Below are positions 43,828 to 52,631 of a stretch of DNA of 64,000 nt, in pieces. Position 1 is the first letter of the stretch, and the number at the start of each line of letters is the position of its first letter. A model generated the notes under the pieces. The model saw only the letters and a program-made list of their open reading frames with translations. It made no database searches and was not told where the DNA came from. Origin of the DNA: Pleurodeles waltl (taxonomy: Eukaryota; Chordata; Amphibia; Caudata; Salamandridae); contig NC_090445.1 of NCBI RefSeq assembly GCF_031143425.1, positions 1,574,402,049 to 1,574,466,048 of the forward strand, given 5' to 3'. Both the position numbers and the translations under genes were made by a program.

Positions 43828-45312
43828 GTTATTTTTGTTTGGTCCCAACAATACATTATCACAATGATCGCAACTGCATATAGGAGGTTATTCCTCATCC
43901 ACACTTGCAGAATTTGAGCTATAATACAATCTTTAGTTCTTTATTGCCTTTCGTAGTTCTTTATTTCTGGTAGCACAAAGTGTTTTAGAGCATCAGCCAT
44001 GCCCTTCGTTCTACATTGTTTCAGTGGTAGCCAAAGTATGCTACTGGGGCGAAGGCCATCATGCAATATGTTTTAGAACCTCCATCTCTATCAAGAGCAA
44101 GTTATTTCAGCATTTGTTCCATCATCAGTAAATTATTGGAGCCTTAGCCTCATCCTAAGTACATTATTAGAACGATACATCATCCACAGTAGATCATTTA
44201 ATCGTTAGCCCCATTTGTAGTGCTTTACTGAAGCATTATCTTGTCGCACACTTTGTTAAAGATTTGACTCCACCATAATTTGTGCAGCTGTCAATCAAGC
44301 TGTCTTCATATATTGCACTTTTATTTGCATATCTAGAGGTGTTTTCTCAGCGATTTAACCTAGACACTAAGGGATTATCGTGGCAGACCTCAAATCCCTA
44401 CATGGCTTTTTCTATTATGGTGACATGCTGAATAATTGTGCTGCCTCTTGGCTTCTGATTGGTCGGTTTGTTTCATGCCTTTCTGAATAGTCCTATAAAT
44501 GATAATGTGAATGAGAACAATAGGGAAATTTGCATAACTGTTTGCTGCTATTTTGAACCACAAAGATGATTCAACTATGTATAACGTCCTCCCCACGGTT
44601 TCCTGTTTTCTGACCCACCAACATATGGGCCTTACCACTCTATAACTTTTTAAATATGTTTCACACAATTAAAACAAATGCGCAAATAATGTCTTTGTTA
44701 ACCAAAAGTGGACCAGCCTAAAGGAAACTCTGGACATCTGCTTATACATCGCTCATTCTGAAAGGCACGTAGGGCTTGGAGGATGTCTGAAGAATGCCAA
44801 CAGACAATCTGACATGCAGGAGCACTAACGTCTCCCAGACTTTTCTCACTGCTCCCCCCAAGTGGCCTTTCTCTTACTGTGCCAGGAACTCTTGTGGGGA
44901 CTGAAATGCAGTTCTCCCTAATGGAGTCACGAATTCCATTGCCTTTAAATAAAAGGGTTTTACCAACTAACGTTTTTTTCAAATCAGATTTGTTAAATTG
45001 AGTTGACATATTTTAAAGCTTCATAATATTTAGTTTTTTCCCCCATAAGTTTGTTCCTTTTGAACTGCCATAGGGGCACAAAGCTTTTATCATTTTTTTA
45101 AAAAGATAATCTTCCTAGAGAATGTCGTGGATAACTGGCTACGGTTTCTTTCTCTTTGCCCCCTCTCTTTCTTTTCTCTTAGTATGGCTATAGTGGCACC
45201 AGACTCCATTTATTTCCAACGTATTGCATGTTCTTAAGAAACGAGTCGGGTCCCCCATGCACGATTGCCTTTTTGATGGGTGGTGTAAAATGTTTCACAA
45301 ATCGTGCAAGAT
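43828..45312. other. 3' flank / 3' UTR of the RING gene with a degenerate ~32-bp repeat
   Basis: About 44100-44260 contains four loosely repeated units of roughly 32 bases: CATC..AGTA.ATTATT.GA.C.TTAGCC variants. Weaker copies lie upstream toward 43900. Poly(A)-type hexamers occur at about 44667 (ATTAAA) and 44947 (AATAAA). No gene is recognised between the RING gene stop and the Ngaro element. Confidence 0.45.
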
Positions 45313-45519
45313 TGGAGGGGCCCGCGGAGAGGGAGAGACGCAGTCTAGTCTCTCTCCGCGGGCATTTTCGGGAGAGGAAGTGGCGCGCAAGGCGCCCTAT
45401 TGGTAGGGAGATAGGTGGGGGTGGGATTGTTAGGTAGGGTATATAAGGGGGGTGGAGGGTGGGGTGGGGTCGGCCCTTTCTCAGCACCGACGCTAGGTAG
45501 GAGGGAGTGTTAGTTTGGA
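45313..45519 (+). repeat. Ngaro A1 direct repeat (5' end)
   Basis: It is nearly identical to 52015-52217, differing by a small GGGGT insertion and a few substitutions. It opens with a strong palindrome, CCCGCGGAGAG...CTCTCCGCGGG, contains a TATA box and ends at TTAGTTTGGA. Confidence 0.95.
45441..45447 (+). promoter_or_regulatory. Ngaro promoter TATA box (ATATAAG)
   Basis: The TATA box in repeat A1 is followed ~30-40 bases later by CCCTTTCTCAGCRCCGACG, a pyrimidine-rich start-site candidate. The same box is present in A2 at about 52142. Confidence 0.65.
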
Positions 45520-46124
45520 GGGAGGTCAGGCAGGTGTTTGGGCCGGGGAGTTTGGGACGCAGGGCCAGGCCGGCAATTTTTTCAGTAGCAAGCAGGCGCC
45601 CCGCCTCGCGGGGACGTTTGAATTCTTCCTTTTTCGTCGAGTTCAGAATAAAGGCACTGCGGAGGGCGCGGGCGGCGTTTTTTTCAGGGGGAGCGGCTCC
45701 GTTTTTGGCAGAACAGCAGCGGGGGACCGGGAAACGCGGCCCCACCCCCAAACCAGCAAACAGATAGCGCGGAGCCGCGCGCTCGCGGGAGGCGGCCCCC
45801 CGGGGGTTTTTTGCCTCGAAGGCACAGAGGAAGTCAGCGCATAACCGGCAAGGCAGGCATTGCCGGCACCGACGCGCGGGGCCCCAGGGGCCATTAACGA
45901 ATTTTAGGCCACGCGGAAGGGCCCAAAAAAAAAAAATTATAATAAAATAAAATATATATTCTTGTTTGCTCACCAGTTTTCTGAGCAGCATATAAGACAC
46001 GCGGCCTGATATTGTTGGGATAAATAAAAAAAAATAAAAAAAAATATATTATACATATTAAAATATATAAAAAATAAAAAAAAAAGGGGGAAAACAAATA
46101 TATATATATATACATACCCACAAC
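45520..46124 (+). other. Ngaro 5' leader: GC-rich then A/T-homopolymer-rich
   Basis: About 400 bases of GC-rich sequence (45520-45900) are followed by about 200 bases of almost pure A/T (45926-46112: A9-A12 runs and (TA)n) ending immediately before the gag ATG. Open frames on both strands here are composition artefacts. Confidence 0.7.
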
Positions 46125-48512
46125 ATGGCTTCTGGACACGACGCGGAGGCCGTACGGGCCGCACTACGCGTGCTAGGCGAGGCAGGGAGGGCAGATTTGC
46201 TCAGACCTGGGGTTTTAGATCAGGCATGGGTGGGGATGACACGCCCCAGTAGGGCGGCATCGGGGCGGGTGGCGGCCGCAATCGCGGCTTGCGAGTCACA
46301 GGACTCTGAGGAGGAAGAAGGGGACGAGACTGTGGCCCCCGGGCAGGCCGCAATTACGCAGCAGGCCCCTCACGGGACCCAGAGCCCGCTTTTGTTTGGA
46401 GGGGAAACCCAGGCTTCAGGGGATGCAGCAGCAGTTAGTGCGCAAGTAGGCGCGGGCCCAGCAGGTGGCGCGTGCCCCAAGACGGGAGGGGAAAAAGACG
46501 ACAGCCAGGACAAGGAGGCAGAGCAACCCATAGCGGGACCCAGCGGGGATTTTGCCCCTTTAGATTTGTCATACAACAGGGGGGAGGCCCCCAGCTCGGG
46601 TTTTTTCGGGGCGCCCGTCAAGAAAAGAGGCACATACGCCGGAAGGCACAGGGGCGGGCCAGGAAGGGCCAAGGCAGTGCCTCGCCAGGCCAGGGGAGGT
46701 AAAGTCAAGGCAGCGCAGGGAACGGGGACCGAGGGGGACCTGAGCCCGCACAGGCAGGCGGCCTGGGACCAGGCTGAGACGTGGGATCTAGAGGCCAGAA
46801 TAAGGGAACAGCGCAAGGCAGTGGCGGAAACGGAAGCCAGGTGGGCGCAGCTCTGTAAGGACAGGGACGAGGCACAGGCACGCAGTGAGCTTACTTCAAA
46901 GTTTAGAGAGGCCAAGGGACAGGCGGGGCCACAGCAAACGGGACAGGGTGAGGGTACCTGGGTATGGGTGCCACAGGCAAGGGGAGAACAGAGACAAGAG
47001 GCTCGAGCGGCCGAAGGGGCAGTTGGCGCTGTGAAACCCGGTGACGCAGACGGTCATGGGGTCAGGAGGGCGGCAATGCCAGCGGCGGAGGTTGGCAAGA
47101 GACGGAGTACGCTAACTGGGCGCAATACGGCAAAATCGCGTTGGCACGAAGCTTTGGAGGGGTCTGCAGCGGCCTTCTCCACACCGAGGGACCAAGGAAG
47201 CCGTTCCGATGGCACGCGCCATGAGGCTGGGGAAGCATGTACGAGTACATCTGACAATACTAGAGATCTCGGGCAGCGCAAGGGCCAGTGGGAAGGAGAG
47301 GATGAACTGGAACTGGACTATGAGGAGGAAGGGGATGATTGGGAGGATGGCGAAATACGTGATTGGGAGGTGAATGCGGTTACCAAAGGGGGCGGGCGAG
47401 GGCGCAAGAGCGGCGCAACCTCTTCGTTGTCTGTTTTACAGGTGGCACCCCCGCTGGATGGCCCCGTGGGTGGTCGGCACTTTACGCCGCGAGGCAGAAG
47501 CCTAAAAAGAATACCAAGGAGTCTGGCAGACACCACCGGAGGTAAGAATTGGTGGTCAGTGTGGGGTCAAGGGAGGGGTATAATGAAGGAGGCGAACACA
47601 AAAAGGTCCATTGGGGTAGGTGATGGGTCGGTGCTAGAGAAGGCAGGTGATAGCGACATTCAGAAGTCGGTAGAGAACAAGGCCAAAGAAGGCACCGCCA
47701 CGAGCGGTACGGCGGCGACGGGGAAGGAGGACACAGGAGAAAAGGTAGTGGAAGACAAAGAGGGGGGAGGCCTCAGAAAAAGACTGCCATACATGGGTTT
47801 AGCCATGCCTCTGGGTTCGCATGTGGCGGAGAAAACAAAAAACAAAATATGGAAACACGAATATGTAGACGTTTTTAAATTGCTACATAGGGACATACAG
47901 GCAAAGAAAGGGTCCAAGGAAGAGGAATGGGAGCTAGCGCGCAGACCCCGAGTGCCGATAACAATGGATAACTGGACATCGGCCTTTTTGATATTCGCCA
48001 GTATATACTGCGAGAAATATCCGGACAGGGCCATTGCACTTTTCAAATACATGGATATAATTAGAAAGGCACAGATGTATTTTGGAGGTTTTGCATGGCT
48101 TAGTTATGATGAGGAATTCAGGGCCCGGGTGAGTGTTAATCCGGAGAAACCGTGGGGGGACGTGGATCCCGAGTTGTGGATGCGGTGGATGGCATCGGCG
48201 CAGACAGCGGCGTCCACTCACACTGCGAGTGGCCTGCCAGTGACTTACAAGCCCTTTCAAACTCGCCCCGCCCAGGGAGGGGCGGGCAATACTACTAAAG
48301 CAACAGGGACAACGGCAGGGGCTTGTTGGAACTTTAACAAAGGTTTTTGTTCCAGGGCACAATGCAGATTTAAGCACGACTGCTCCAAGTGGGGGGGCCG
48401 TCACCCAGTCACCCAATGTTTCTCATTGTCCAGCCCAGCTGAACAGTGGAGGGCTGCTAGAGGGAGAGGGGGACATGGCACTCCTGCACCAAAAGGGGCC
48501 TACACCAGTTAG
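46125..48512 (+). CDS. Ngaro ORF1, gag-like protein (795 aa)
   Basis: This is the putative structural, RNA-binding protein of the Ngaro element. The ATG at 46125 opens a 795-codon frame. The N-terminal two thirds are Gly/Ala/Glu/Arg-rich and probably disordered, with a charged helical stretch near residues 215-265. From about residue 555 a compact, conserved-looking domain appears (LPYMGLAMPLGSHV...KIWKHEYVDVF...ALFKYMDIIRKA), likely the capsid-like part. The C-terminus has a CCCH zinc finger (Cys734, Cys742, Cys747, His751), then Cys753, a His in GGRHPVTQ and Cys764, matching a second small zinc-binding knuckle. The 3' end overlaps the RT frame by 38 bases in another phase. A CTGTTTTACAG|G acceptor-like word at about 47440 is noted, but no splicing is needed for an open frame. 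Confidence 0.88.
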   Translation: MASGHDAEAVRAALRVLGEAGRADLLRPGVLDQAWVGMTRPSRAASGRVAAAIAACESQDSEEEEGDETVAPGQAAITQQAPHGTQSPLLFGGETQASGDAAAVSAQVGAGPAGGACPKTGGEKDDSQDKEAEQPIAGPSGDFAPLDLSYNRGEAPSSGFFGAPVKKRGTYAGRHRGGPGRAKAVPRQARGGKVKAAQGTGTEGDLSPHRQAAWDQAETWDLEARIREQRKAVAETEARWAQLCKDRDEAQARSELTSKFREAKGQAGPQQTGQGEGTWVWVPQARGEQRQEARAAEGAVGAVKPGDADGHGVRRAAMPAAEVGKRRSTLTGRNTAKSRWHEALEGSAAAFSTPRDQGSRSDGTRHEAGEACTSTSDNTRDLGQRKGQWEGEDELELDYEEEGDDWEDGEIRDWEVNAVTKGGGRGRKSGATSSLSVLQVAPPLDGPVGGRHFTPRGRSLKRIPRSLADTTGGKNWWSVWGQGRGIMKEANTKRSIGVGDGSVLEKAGDSDIQKSVENKAKEGTATSGTAATGKEDTGEKVVEDKEGGGLRKRLPYMGLAMPLGSHVAEKTKNKIWKHEYVDVFKLLHRDIQAKKGSKEEEWELARRPRVPITMDNWTSAFLIFASIYCEKYPDRAIALFKYMDIIRKAQMYFGGFAWLSYDEEFRARVSVNPEKPWGDVDPELWMRWMASAQTAASTHTASGLPVTYKPFQTRPAQGGAGNTTKATGTTAGACWNFNKGFCSRAQCRFKHDCSKWGGRHPVTQCFSLSSPAEQWRAARGRGGHGTPAPKGAYTS

Positions 48513-50076
48513 ACTGGAATTTCTGTTACCATGGTTGTATAGATACCCAGACAGGGATAAAGCGCGTATACTCGAATGGGGTTTTAGAGAAGGTTTTAGA
48601 ATAGGTTACCAGGGCCCCCGGCAATGCAGATGGGCTGACAACTTGCGGTCAGCCAAAGAACGCCCGCAGATAGTGCATGACAAGTTAGCAAAAGAGGTAG
48701 CTTTAGGAAGAATAGCGGGCCCATTCGCTGGGTGGCCAAGTGACACTCTTATGATATCCCCTTTGGGAGTGGTACCCAAGAAAGCACAAGGAGAATTCCG
48801 TTTGATTCATCATTTGTCTTGGCCGGAGGGGACGTCGGTCAACGACTTCATTGCCCAAGAGGACTCTAAAGTAATTTACGCATCAGTTGATGACGCGATA
48901 AAGTTAGTTTTGAAATGCGGCAGGTTGGCGGAGTTAGCAAAATGCGACATCCAATCAGCTTTTAGACTGCTCCCTATTCATCCGGCAGATTTTGACCTCT
49001 TGGGCATGCAACTGGATGGCCACATGTATGTGGATAGGGTGCTGCCCATGGGCTGCTCGATATCATGTGCCCTTTTCGAGACTTTCAGCACCTTTTTACA
49101 ATGGGTTTTTGTAAGGGCGAGTGGCCATAGGTGGGTGACGCATTACCTAGACGATTTTCTATTTGTAGGGCCAGCGGCATCTGGGGCGTGCGGAAGGGCC
49201 CTGGACGCTTTCCAAAATCTGACACAACAGGCAGGTGTGCCTTTGGCACCCGAAAAAACAGAAGGCCCAGTGCCGATTTTAACATTTTTGGGCATTGAAC
49301 TGGATACACAAAACTTGGTCGCCAGGTTGCCAGCGGCAAAAGTGAAGGAAATACTTGGTTGCCTAGAGGAAGTGCGCACTTTGCGTAAGATGGATTTGAG
49401 AACGGCTCAGAGGCTGTTAGGGTATCTCAATTTTGCGTGCAGGGTAGTTAGGGGAGGGAGAACTTTTTGCAGGCGATTAGGACTTTCCATGTCAGGTGCT
49501 GTACTTCCACACCACAGGATACGAGTATCATTGTCATTACGAGAAGACATTAGAGTGTGGGAGATTTTTCTGAGACATTTCAATGGAGTGCCGATGTCCT
49601 TTGGTGAATCGGACACGGTATGGCAAATACAAATTTTTCCAGACGCGGCAGGAGCGTCAGGCTTTGGTTTGTATTGGGACGGGAGGTGGTGTGCGGAGAA
49701 ATGGCCGGCTTTGTGGATGCAGCAAGGGAGAAGCATTGCTTTCTTGGAGTTTTTTCCCCTTTTAGTTGCGCTGGCAGTGTGGGGTCAAGAATTAGCGAAC
49801 AGGACAGTGGTCTTTCAGATAGACAATATGGCAGTGGTAGAATTGGTCAATAGACAGAGAGCAAGGGACCTCAGAGTGTTGCGCTTGTTGCGCCAGTTCA
49901 TGTTGTTATGCCTGTCACTGAATGTTATTTTTAAAGCTGCACACATACCAGGGATATACAACAAGATTGCAGACTCACTATCTCGTTCACAGTGGCGACG
50001 TTTCCGCGAACTGGCACCTGGAGCGGACCGGAACAAGACTGTGGTCCCGGCAGACATCTGGGAATGGGGGGCATGA
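48475..50076 (+). CDS. Ngaro ORF2: reverse transcriptase and RNase H (533 aa)
   Basis: It starts at the ATG at 48475, inside the gag 3' end. RT motifs: GVVPKKAQGEFRLIHHLSWP (fingers), CDIQSAFRLLPI with the first catalytic Asp, LPMGCSISCALFETF, and HYLDDFLFVG with YLDD at residues 224-227. The thumb region (LGIELDTQ..., LQRLLGYLNFACR-type) follows. RNase H starts at PDAAGASGFG (Asp390), then FLEFFPLLVAL, FQIDNMAVVELVN and HIPGIYNKIADSLSR. All catalytic acidic residues are in place. The TGA stop (50074-50076) overlaps the ATG of the recombinase frame as ATGA. The upstream alternative of a gag-RT fusion by frameshifting cannot be excluded. Confidence 0.95.
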   Translation: MALLHQKGPTPVRLEFLLPWLYRYPDRDKARILEWGFREGFRIGYQGPRQCRWADNLRSAKERPQIVHDKLAKEVALGRIAGPFAGWPSDTLMISPLGVVPKKAQGEFRLIHHLSWPEGTSVNDFIAQEDSKVIYASVDDAIKLVLKCGRLAELAKCDIQSAFRLLPIHPADFDLLGMQLDGHMYVDRVLPMGCSISCALFETFSTFLQWVFVRASGHRWVTHYLDDFLFVGPAASGACGRALDAFQNLTQQAGVPLAPEKTEGPVPILTFLGIELDTQNLVARLPAAKVKEILGCLEEVRTLRKMDLRTAQRLLGYLNFACRVVRGGRTFCRRLGLSMSGAVLPHHRIRVSLSLREDIRVWEIFLRHFNGVPMSFGESDTVWQIQIFPDAAGASGFGLYWDGRWCAEKWPALWMQQGRSIAFLEFFPLLVALAVWGQELANRTVVFQIDNMAVVELVNRQRARDLRVLRLLRQFMLLCLSLNVIFKAAHIPGIYNKIADSLSRSQWRRFRELAPGADRNKTVVPADIWEWGA

Positions 50077-50963
50077 TGATCACGGGGCTGGTGGAGATGT
50101 CATTGGCAGTGTCTACGCGGCATAGCTACAGAATGGCATGGTTGGAATTTCAATCCTTTGAATGTTTTTGGGGTAACTTCTGGGCACAGAGCTTGCCTAT
50201 GCTGGAAGCCAGGACTAGACGTTTTGTGCTGTTTCTGATCGGGGAGGGTTTATCTCCAGCTACTATCGGGGGGAAACTGGCCGGCGTGTCGTTTTATGGT
50301 AAATTGTTTTTTGGCTACGATCCGGCGCGTAATGACTTATTGGGCAAAATGCTGAAAGGATGGAGCAGAGTTAGGGTGAGCGGGGACAAGCCAGCCAGGG
50401 AGCCCATTACGTTTGAAATGCTGGTAGAAATGTTACAGGTGTTACCAGTTTGTTGTAGGGACGAATACGAGGTGGGTTTGTTTAGGTTATGCATGTTGTG
50501 GATGTTTTTTGGCGCTTTTAGAGTATCAGAGTTGTTGGGGGTGGGGAAAGAAATAGGTTTAAGGAGAAAAGAAGTACATGTGCATAGAGACAGGTTGGGG
50601 ATATGGTTAAGACGATCAAAAACTGACCAGCTGGGGAAAGGAAAATGGATATGGTTGGAAAAGGGGGGCGTTGTTTTAGCTTGCCCGTTCGAGGAATGGG
50701 TTAAGTTTAAAGACAGATGGCCAGGGACAGGCGAATCAGGTGTTTTCAGGCATGCGTCGGGGAAGAAGTTAACAAGTTACCAACTTTTACAAGTTATGAG
50801 AATGGCGCTGGGAAGGACAGGGCGGCGCGCAGGTGATTATGGAACGCACTCTTTTAGGATTGGCGCGGCAACAGAGGCGGCCCATTTGGGATGGGACTGG
50901 GCTAAGATCAAGGCCATAGGGAGATGGAAGTCGAGGTGCTGTGAAAGATATGTTAGGCCGTGA
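50064..50963 (+). CDS. Ngaro ORF3: tyrosine recombinase (296-299 aa)
   Basis: This integrase joins the circular DNA copy to the host genome. Two start candidates exist: ATG at 50064 and the ATGATG at 50073, which overlaps the RT stop. The N-terminal core-binding helices (MSLAVSTRHSYRMAWLEFQ...) fit a phage-integrase SAM-like domain. Catalytic residues, numbered from 50064: Arg153 in GAFRVSELLG, His262 and Arg265 in THSFRIGAAT, a Trp in GRWKS and Tyr296 in CERYVRP. The protein ends three residues after the tyrosine. Typical size for the family, no lesions. ATGA coupling suggests termination-reinitiation from the RT frame. Confidence 0.95.
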   Translation: MGGMMITGLVEMSLAVSTRHSYRMAWLEFQSFECFWGNFWAQSLPMLEARTRRFVLFLIGEGLSPATIGGKLAGVSFYGKLFFGYDPARNDLLGKMLKGWSRVRVSGDKPAREPITFEMLVEMLQVLPVCCRDEYEVGLFRLCMLWMFFGAFRVSELLGVGKEIGLRRKEVHVHRDRLGIWLRRSKTDQLGKGKWIWLEKGGVVLACPFEEWVKFKDRWPGTGESGVFRHASGKKLTSYQLLQVMRMALGRTGRRAGDYGTHSFRIGAATEAAHLGWDWAKIKAIGRWKSRCCERYVRP

Positions 50964-51081
50964 AGTATAAAGTAATGACAGAAGAAGAAAATAGGGGGCG
51001 GGAGGTTTTTCTTGTATACCTGGGCATTTGTTACAATGTTTTTTCTTTATAGGTTGCGTGGCTGGGCCAGAGAAGGGAAAG

Positions 51082-51666
51082 ATGACGACATGGTTGGTCG
51101 GCCATTCGTTTGTACATTGGGCGGCAAAATTTGCGGAGAAGCAGGTGTACGGCAGATCATTGGGACTGCCCAGCAGAAACCACGAAGTGCGCTGGTGGGG
51201 CAAGAGTGGTATGAGGTGGGGGAGCCTGCTCCCGTTTATCACAAGTAACTTGCCGCATTGGGGGTGTCCAGACTTGTTATTGATACATTTGGGGGAAAAT
51301 GATCTGGTGAAACTATCAGGGCTCACGTTGATTCAAATGATGCAGAGGGATCTGGAGCTTTTAAAACACAAACTATGTGGAACATGCTTGATTTGGACGG
51401 AATTTGTGCCAAGAAGGGCTTGGAGAGGGGCGCTCAATCACGGAGCCATAGAGCGGGCTCGGAAAAAATTGAACAGAGCTATGAGGGTTTTCTGCTGGGC
51501 ACAGGGAATCAAGGTGCTGAGTCATGGGGACATAAAAGAACAAGCAAAAGATTTGTTTCGTGTTGATGGCGTACATTTATCTCAACTGGGCAATGTGTAT
51601 TATATTACAGAACTGAGATTGATGTTAGAAAGCGCATGGGGTACAAATTTGTGTACCAAAGAATAA
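51082..51666 (+). CDS. Ngaro ORF4: SGNH-family hydrolase (194 aa)
   Basis: This is a predicted esterase/lipase-type hydrolase of the SGNH (GDSL) superfamily, carried as an accessory gene by vertebrate Ngaro elements; its role in the element's life cycle is unknown. Block I: LVGHSFVHW with nucleophile Ser9. Block II: Gly40/Gly43 region. Block III: IHLGENDLV with Asn73. Block V: VDGVHLSQLG with Asp162 and His165. All four name-giving residues are present. The true ATG is 51082; an in-frame extension to 51028 has no ATG. It lies 118 bases after the recombinase stop, and a pyrimidine-rich TTTTTTCTTTATAG acceptor-like site precedes it, so a spliced subgenomic mRNA is possible. Confidence 0.92.
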   Translation: MTTWLVGHSFVHWAAKFAEKQVYGRSLGLPSRNHEVRWWGKSGMRWGSLLPFITSNLPHWGCPDLLLIHLGENDLVKLSGLTLIQMMQRDLELLKHKLCGTCLIWTEFVPRRAWRGALNHGAIERARKKLNRAMRVFCWAQGIKVLSHGDIKEQAKDLFRVDGVHLSQLGNVYYITELRLMLESAWGTNLCTKE

Positions 51667-51707
51667 GAGAGGGTGGGGCAGCGAAACGCCTCACGGGTTT
51701 CCCTGGT

Positions 51708-52014
51708 TGGCAGGAGATGAGGGAGGGTGGAGAGCCAGGTGCGGGCTTGTCCACCCTTCCAGGGGGAAAAACAAGGATTTGAAGGATCAGAGCGGGGAGG
51801 GGTAGGCTACAGGCAGGGAAGGCATGGGAAGAATAGGGGAGTAGATACGTAAGAATTGAAGGGAGAGATTTTAAGGAGGAAATAAAAGAAAAGGAATTGT
51901 TTAAGTTAAAGTCTGTTAAAGGAAATATAGTTAAGTTTTGAGTAATGATGTTTAAAACCTGTTCTAATAAATGACCTTTTACACCAACAAGAGTGTCACG
52001 CCTGTATGTCCCGA
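51708..52014 (+). repeat. Ngaro B1 direct repeat
   Basis: 307 bases, nearly identical to B2 (52325-52631). It begins TGGCAGGAGATG and ends TGTATGTCCCGA. It contains AATAAA at 51966-51971. Confidence 0.96.
51966..51971 (+). terminator. Ngaro polyadenylation signal AATAAA in B1
   Basis: The hexamer is within TTCTAATAAATGACC, followed by T-rich then GTGT sequence as expected for a cleavage/poly(A) region. The B2 copy is at 52583-52588. Confidence 0.6.
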
Positions 52015-52217
52015 TGGAGGGGCCCGCGGAGAGGGAGAGACGCAGTCTAGTCTCTCTCCGCGGGCATTTTCGGGAGAGGAAGTGGCGCGCAAGGCGCCCT
52101 ATTGGTAGGGAGATAGGTGGGGGTGGGATTGTTAGGTAGGGTATATAAGGGGGGGTGGAGGGTGGGGTCGGCCCTTTCTCAGCGCCGACGCTAGGTAGGA
52201 GGGAGTGTTAGTTTGGA
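52015..52217 (+). repeat. Ngaro A2 direct repeat
   Basis: This second copy of A follows B1 without spacer, as expected for a B1-A2 junction that templates full-length copies. Confidence 0.95.
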
Positions 52218-52324
52218 CCACCCACCCACCCAGCGTAGGAAGACGGAGGGAGGAGATTGTAGGTAGGCAGGAAGGGGTAAGAAGGGGGGTTAATAGTCAT
52301 TTAGGACAGGTGAATTCGAAGGAA
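52218..52324 (+). other. Ngaro spacer between A2 and B2
   Basis: 107 bases present only here, starting with a CCAC-rich run. No frame. Confidence 0.8.
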
Positions 52325-52631
52325 TGGCAGGAGATGGGGGAGGGTGGAGAGCCAGGTGCGGGCTTGTCCACCCTTCCAGGGGGAAAAACAAGGATTTGAA
52401 GGATCAGAGCGGGGAGGGGTAGGCTACAGGCAGGGAAGGCATGGGAAGAATAGGGGAGTAGATACGTAAGAATTGAAGGGAGAGATTTTAAGGAGGAAAT
52501 AAAAGAAAAGGAATTATTTAAGTTAAAGTCTGTTGAAGGAAATATAGTTAAGTTTTGAGTAATGATGTTTAAAACCTGTTCTAATAAATGACCTTTTACA
52601 CCAACAAGAGTGTCACGCCTGTATGTCCCGA
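52325..52631 (+). repeat. Ngaro B2 direct repeat (3' end)
   Basis: Copy of B1 with very few differences (for example GAGATGGGGG for GAGATGAGGG, and GAATTA for GAATTG). It ends the element at 52631. Confidence 0.95.

Larger units (their letters stand above)
45313..52631 (+). mobile_element. Complete Ngaro-type tyrosine-recombinase retrotransposon
   Basis: The 7.3-kb element has the split-direct-repeat layout A1 (45313-45519) - coding region - B1 (51708-52014) - A2 (52015-52217) - spacer - B2 (52325-52631), which defines the Ngaro/PAT-like groups of YR retrotransposons. It carries four uninterrupted frames in the order gag, RT/RNase H, YR, SGNH hydrolase. That order is known from vertebrate Ngaro elements. 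B1 and B2 end at the same base and A1 and A2 start at the same word (TGGAGGGGCCC), so both ends are defined. There is no target duplication. A1/A2 and B1/B2 are each nearly identical, so the insertion is recent. The AT-rich leader and GC-rich A region differ sharply in composition from each other. Confidence 0.95.

Noticed and set aside
45188..46000. 270-codon minus-strand frame across the Ngaro 5' leader
   Set aside because: GC-rich composition artefact that spans the element boundary, so it cannot be an ancestral gene.
47380..47450. Possible 3' splice site inside Ngaro gag (CTGTTTTACAG)
   Set aside because: The gag frame is open on both sides without splicing, and no matching donor that preserves the frame was evident.
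51028..51081. Extension of the hydrolase to 51028
   Set aside because: The first codon there is TTG, and the segment overlaps a polypyrimidine/acceptor-like tract. The first ATG is 51082 and the SGNH block I follows at once.
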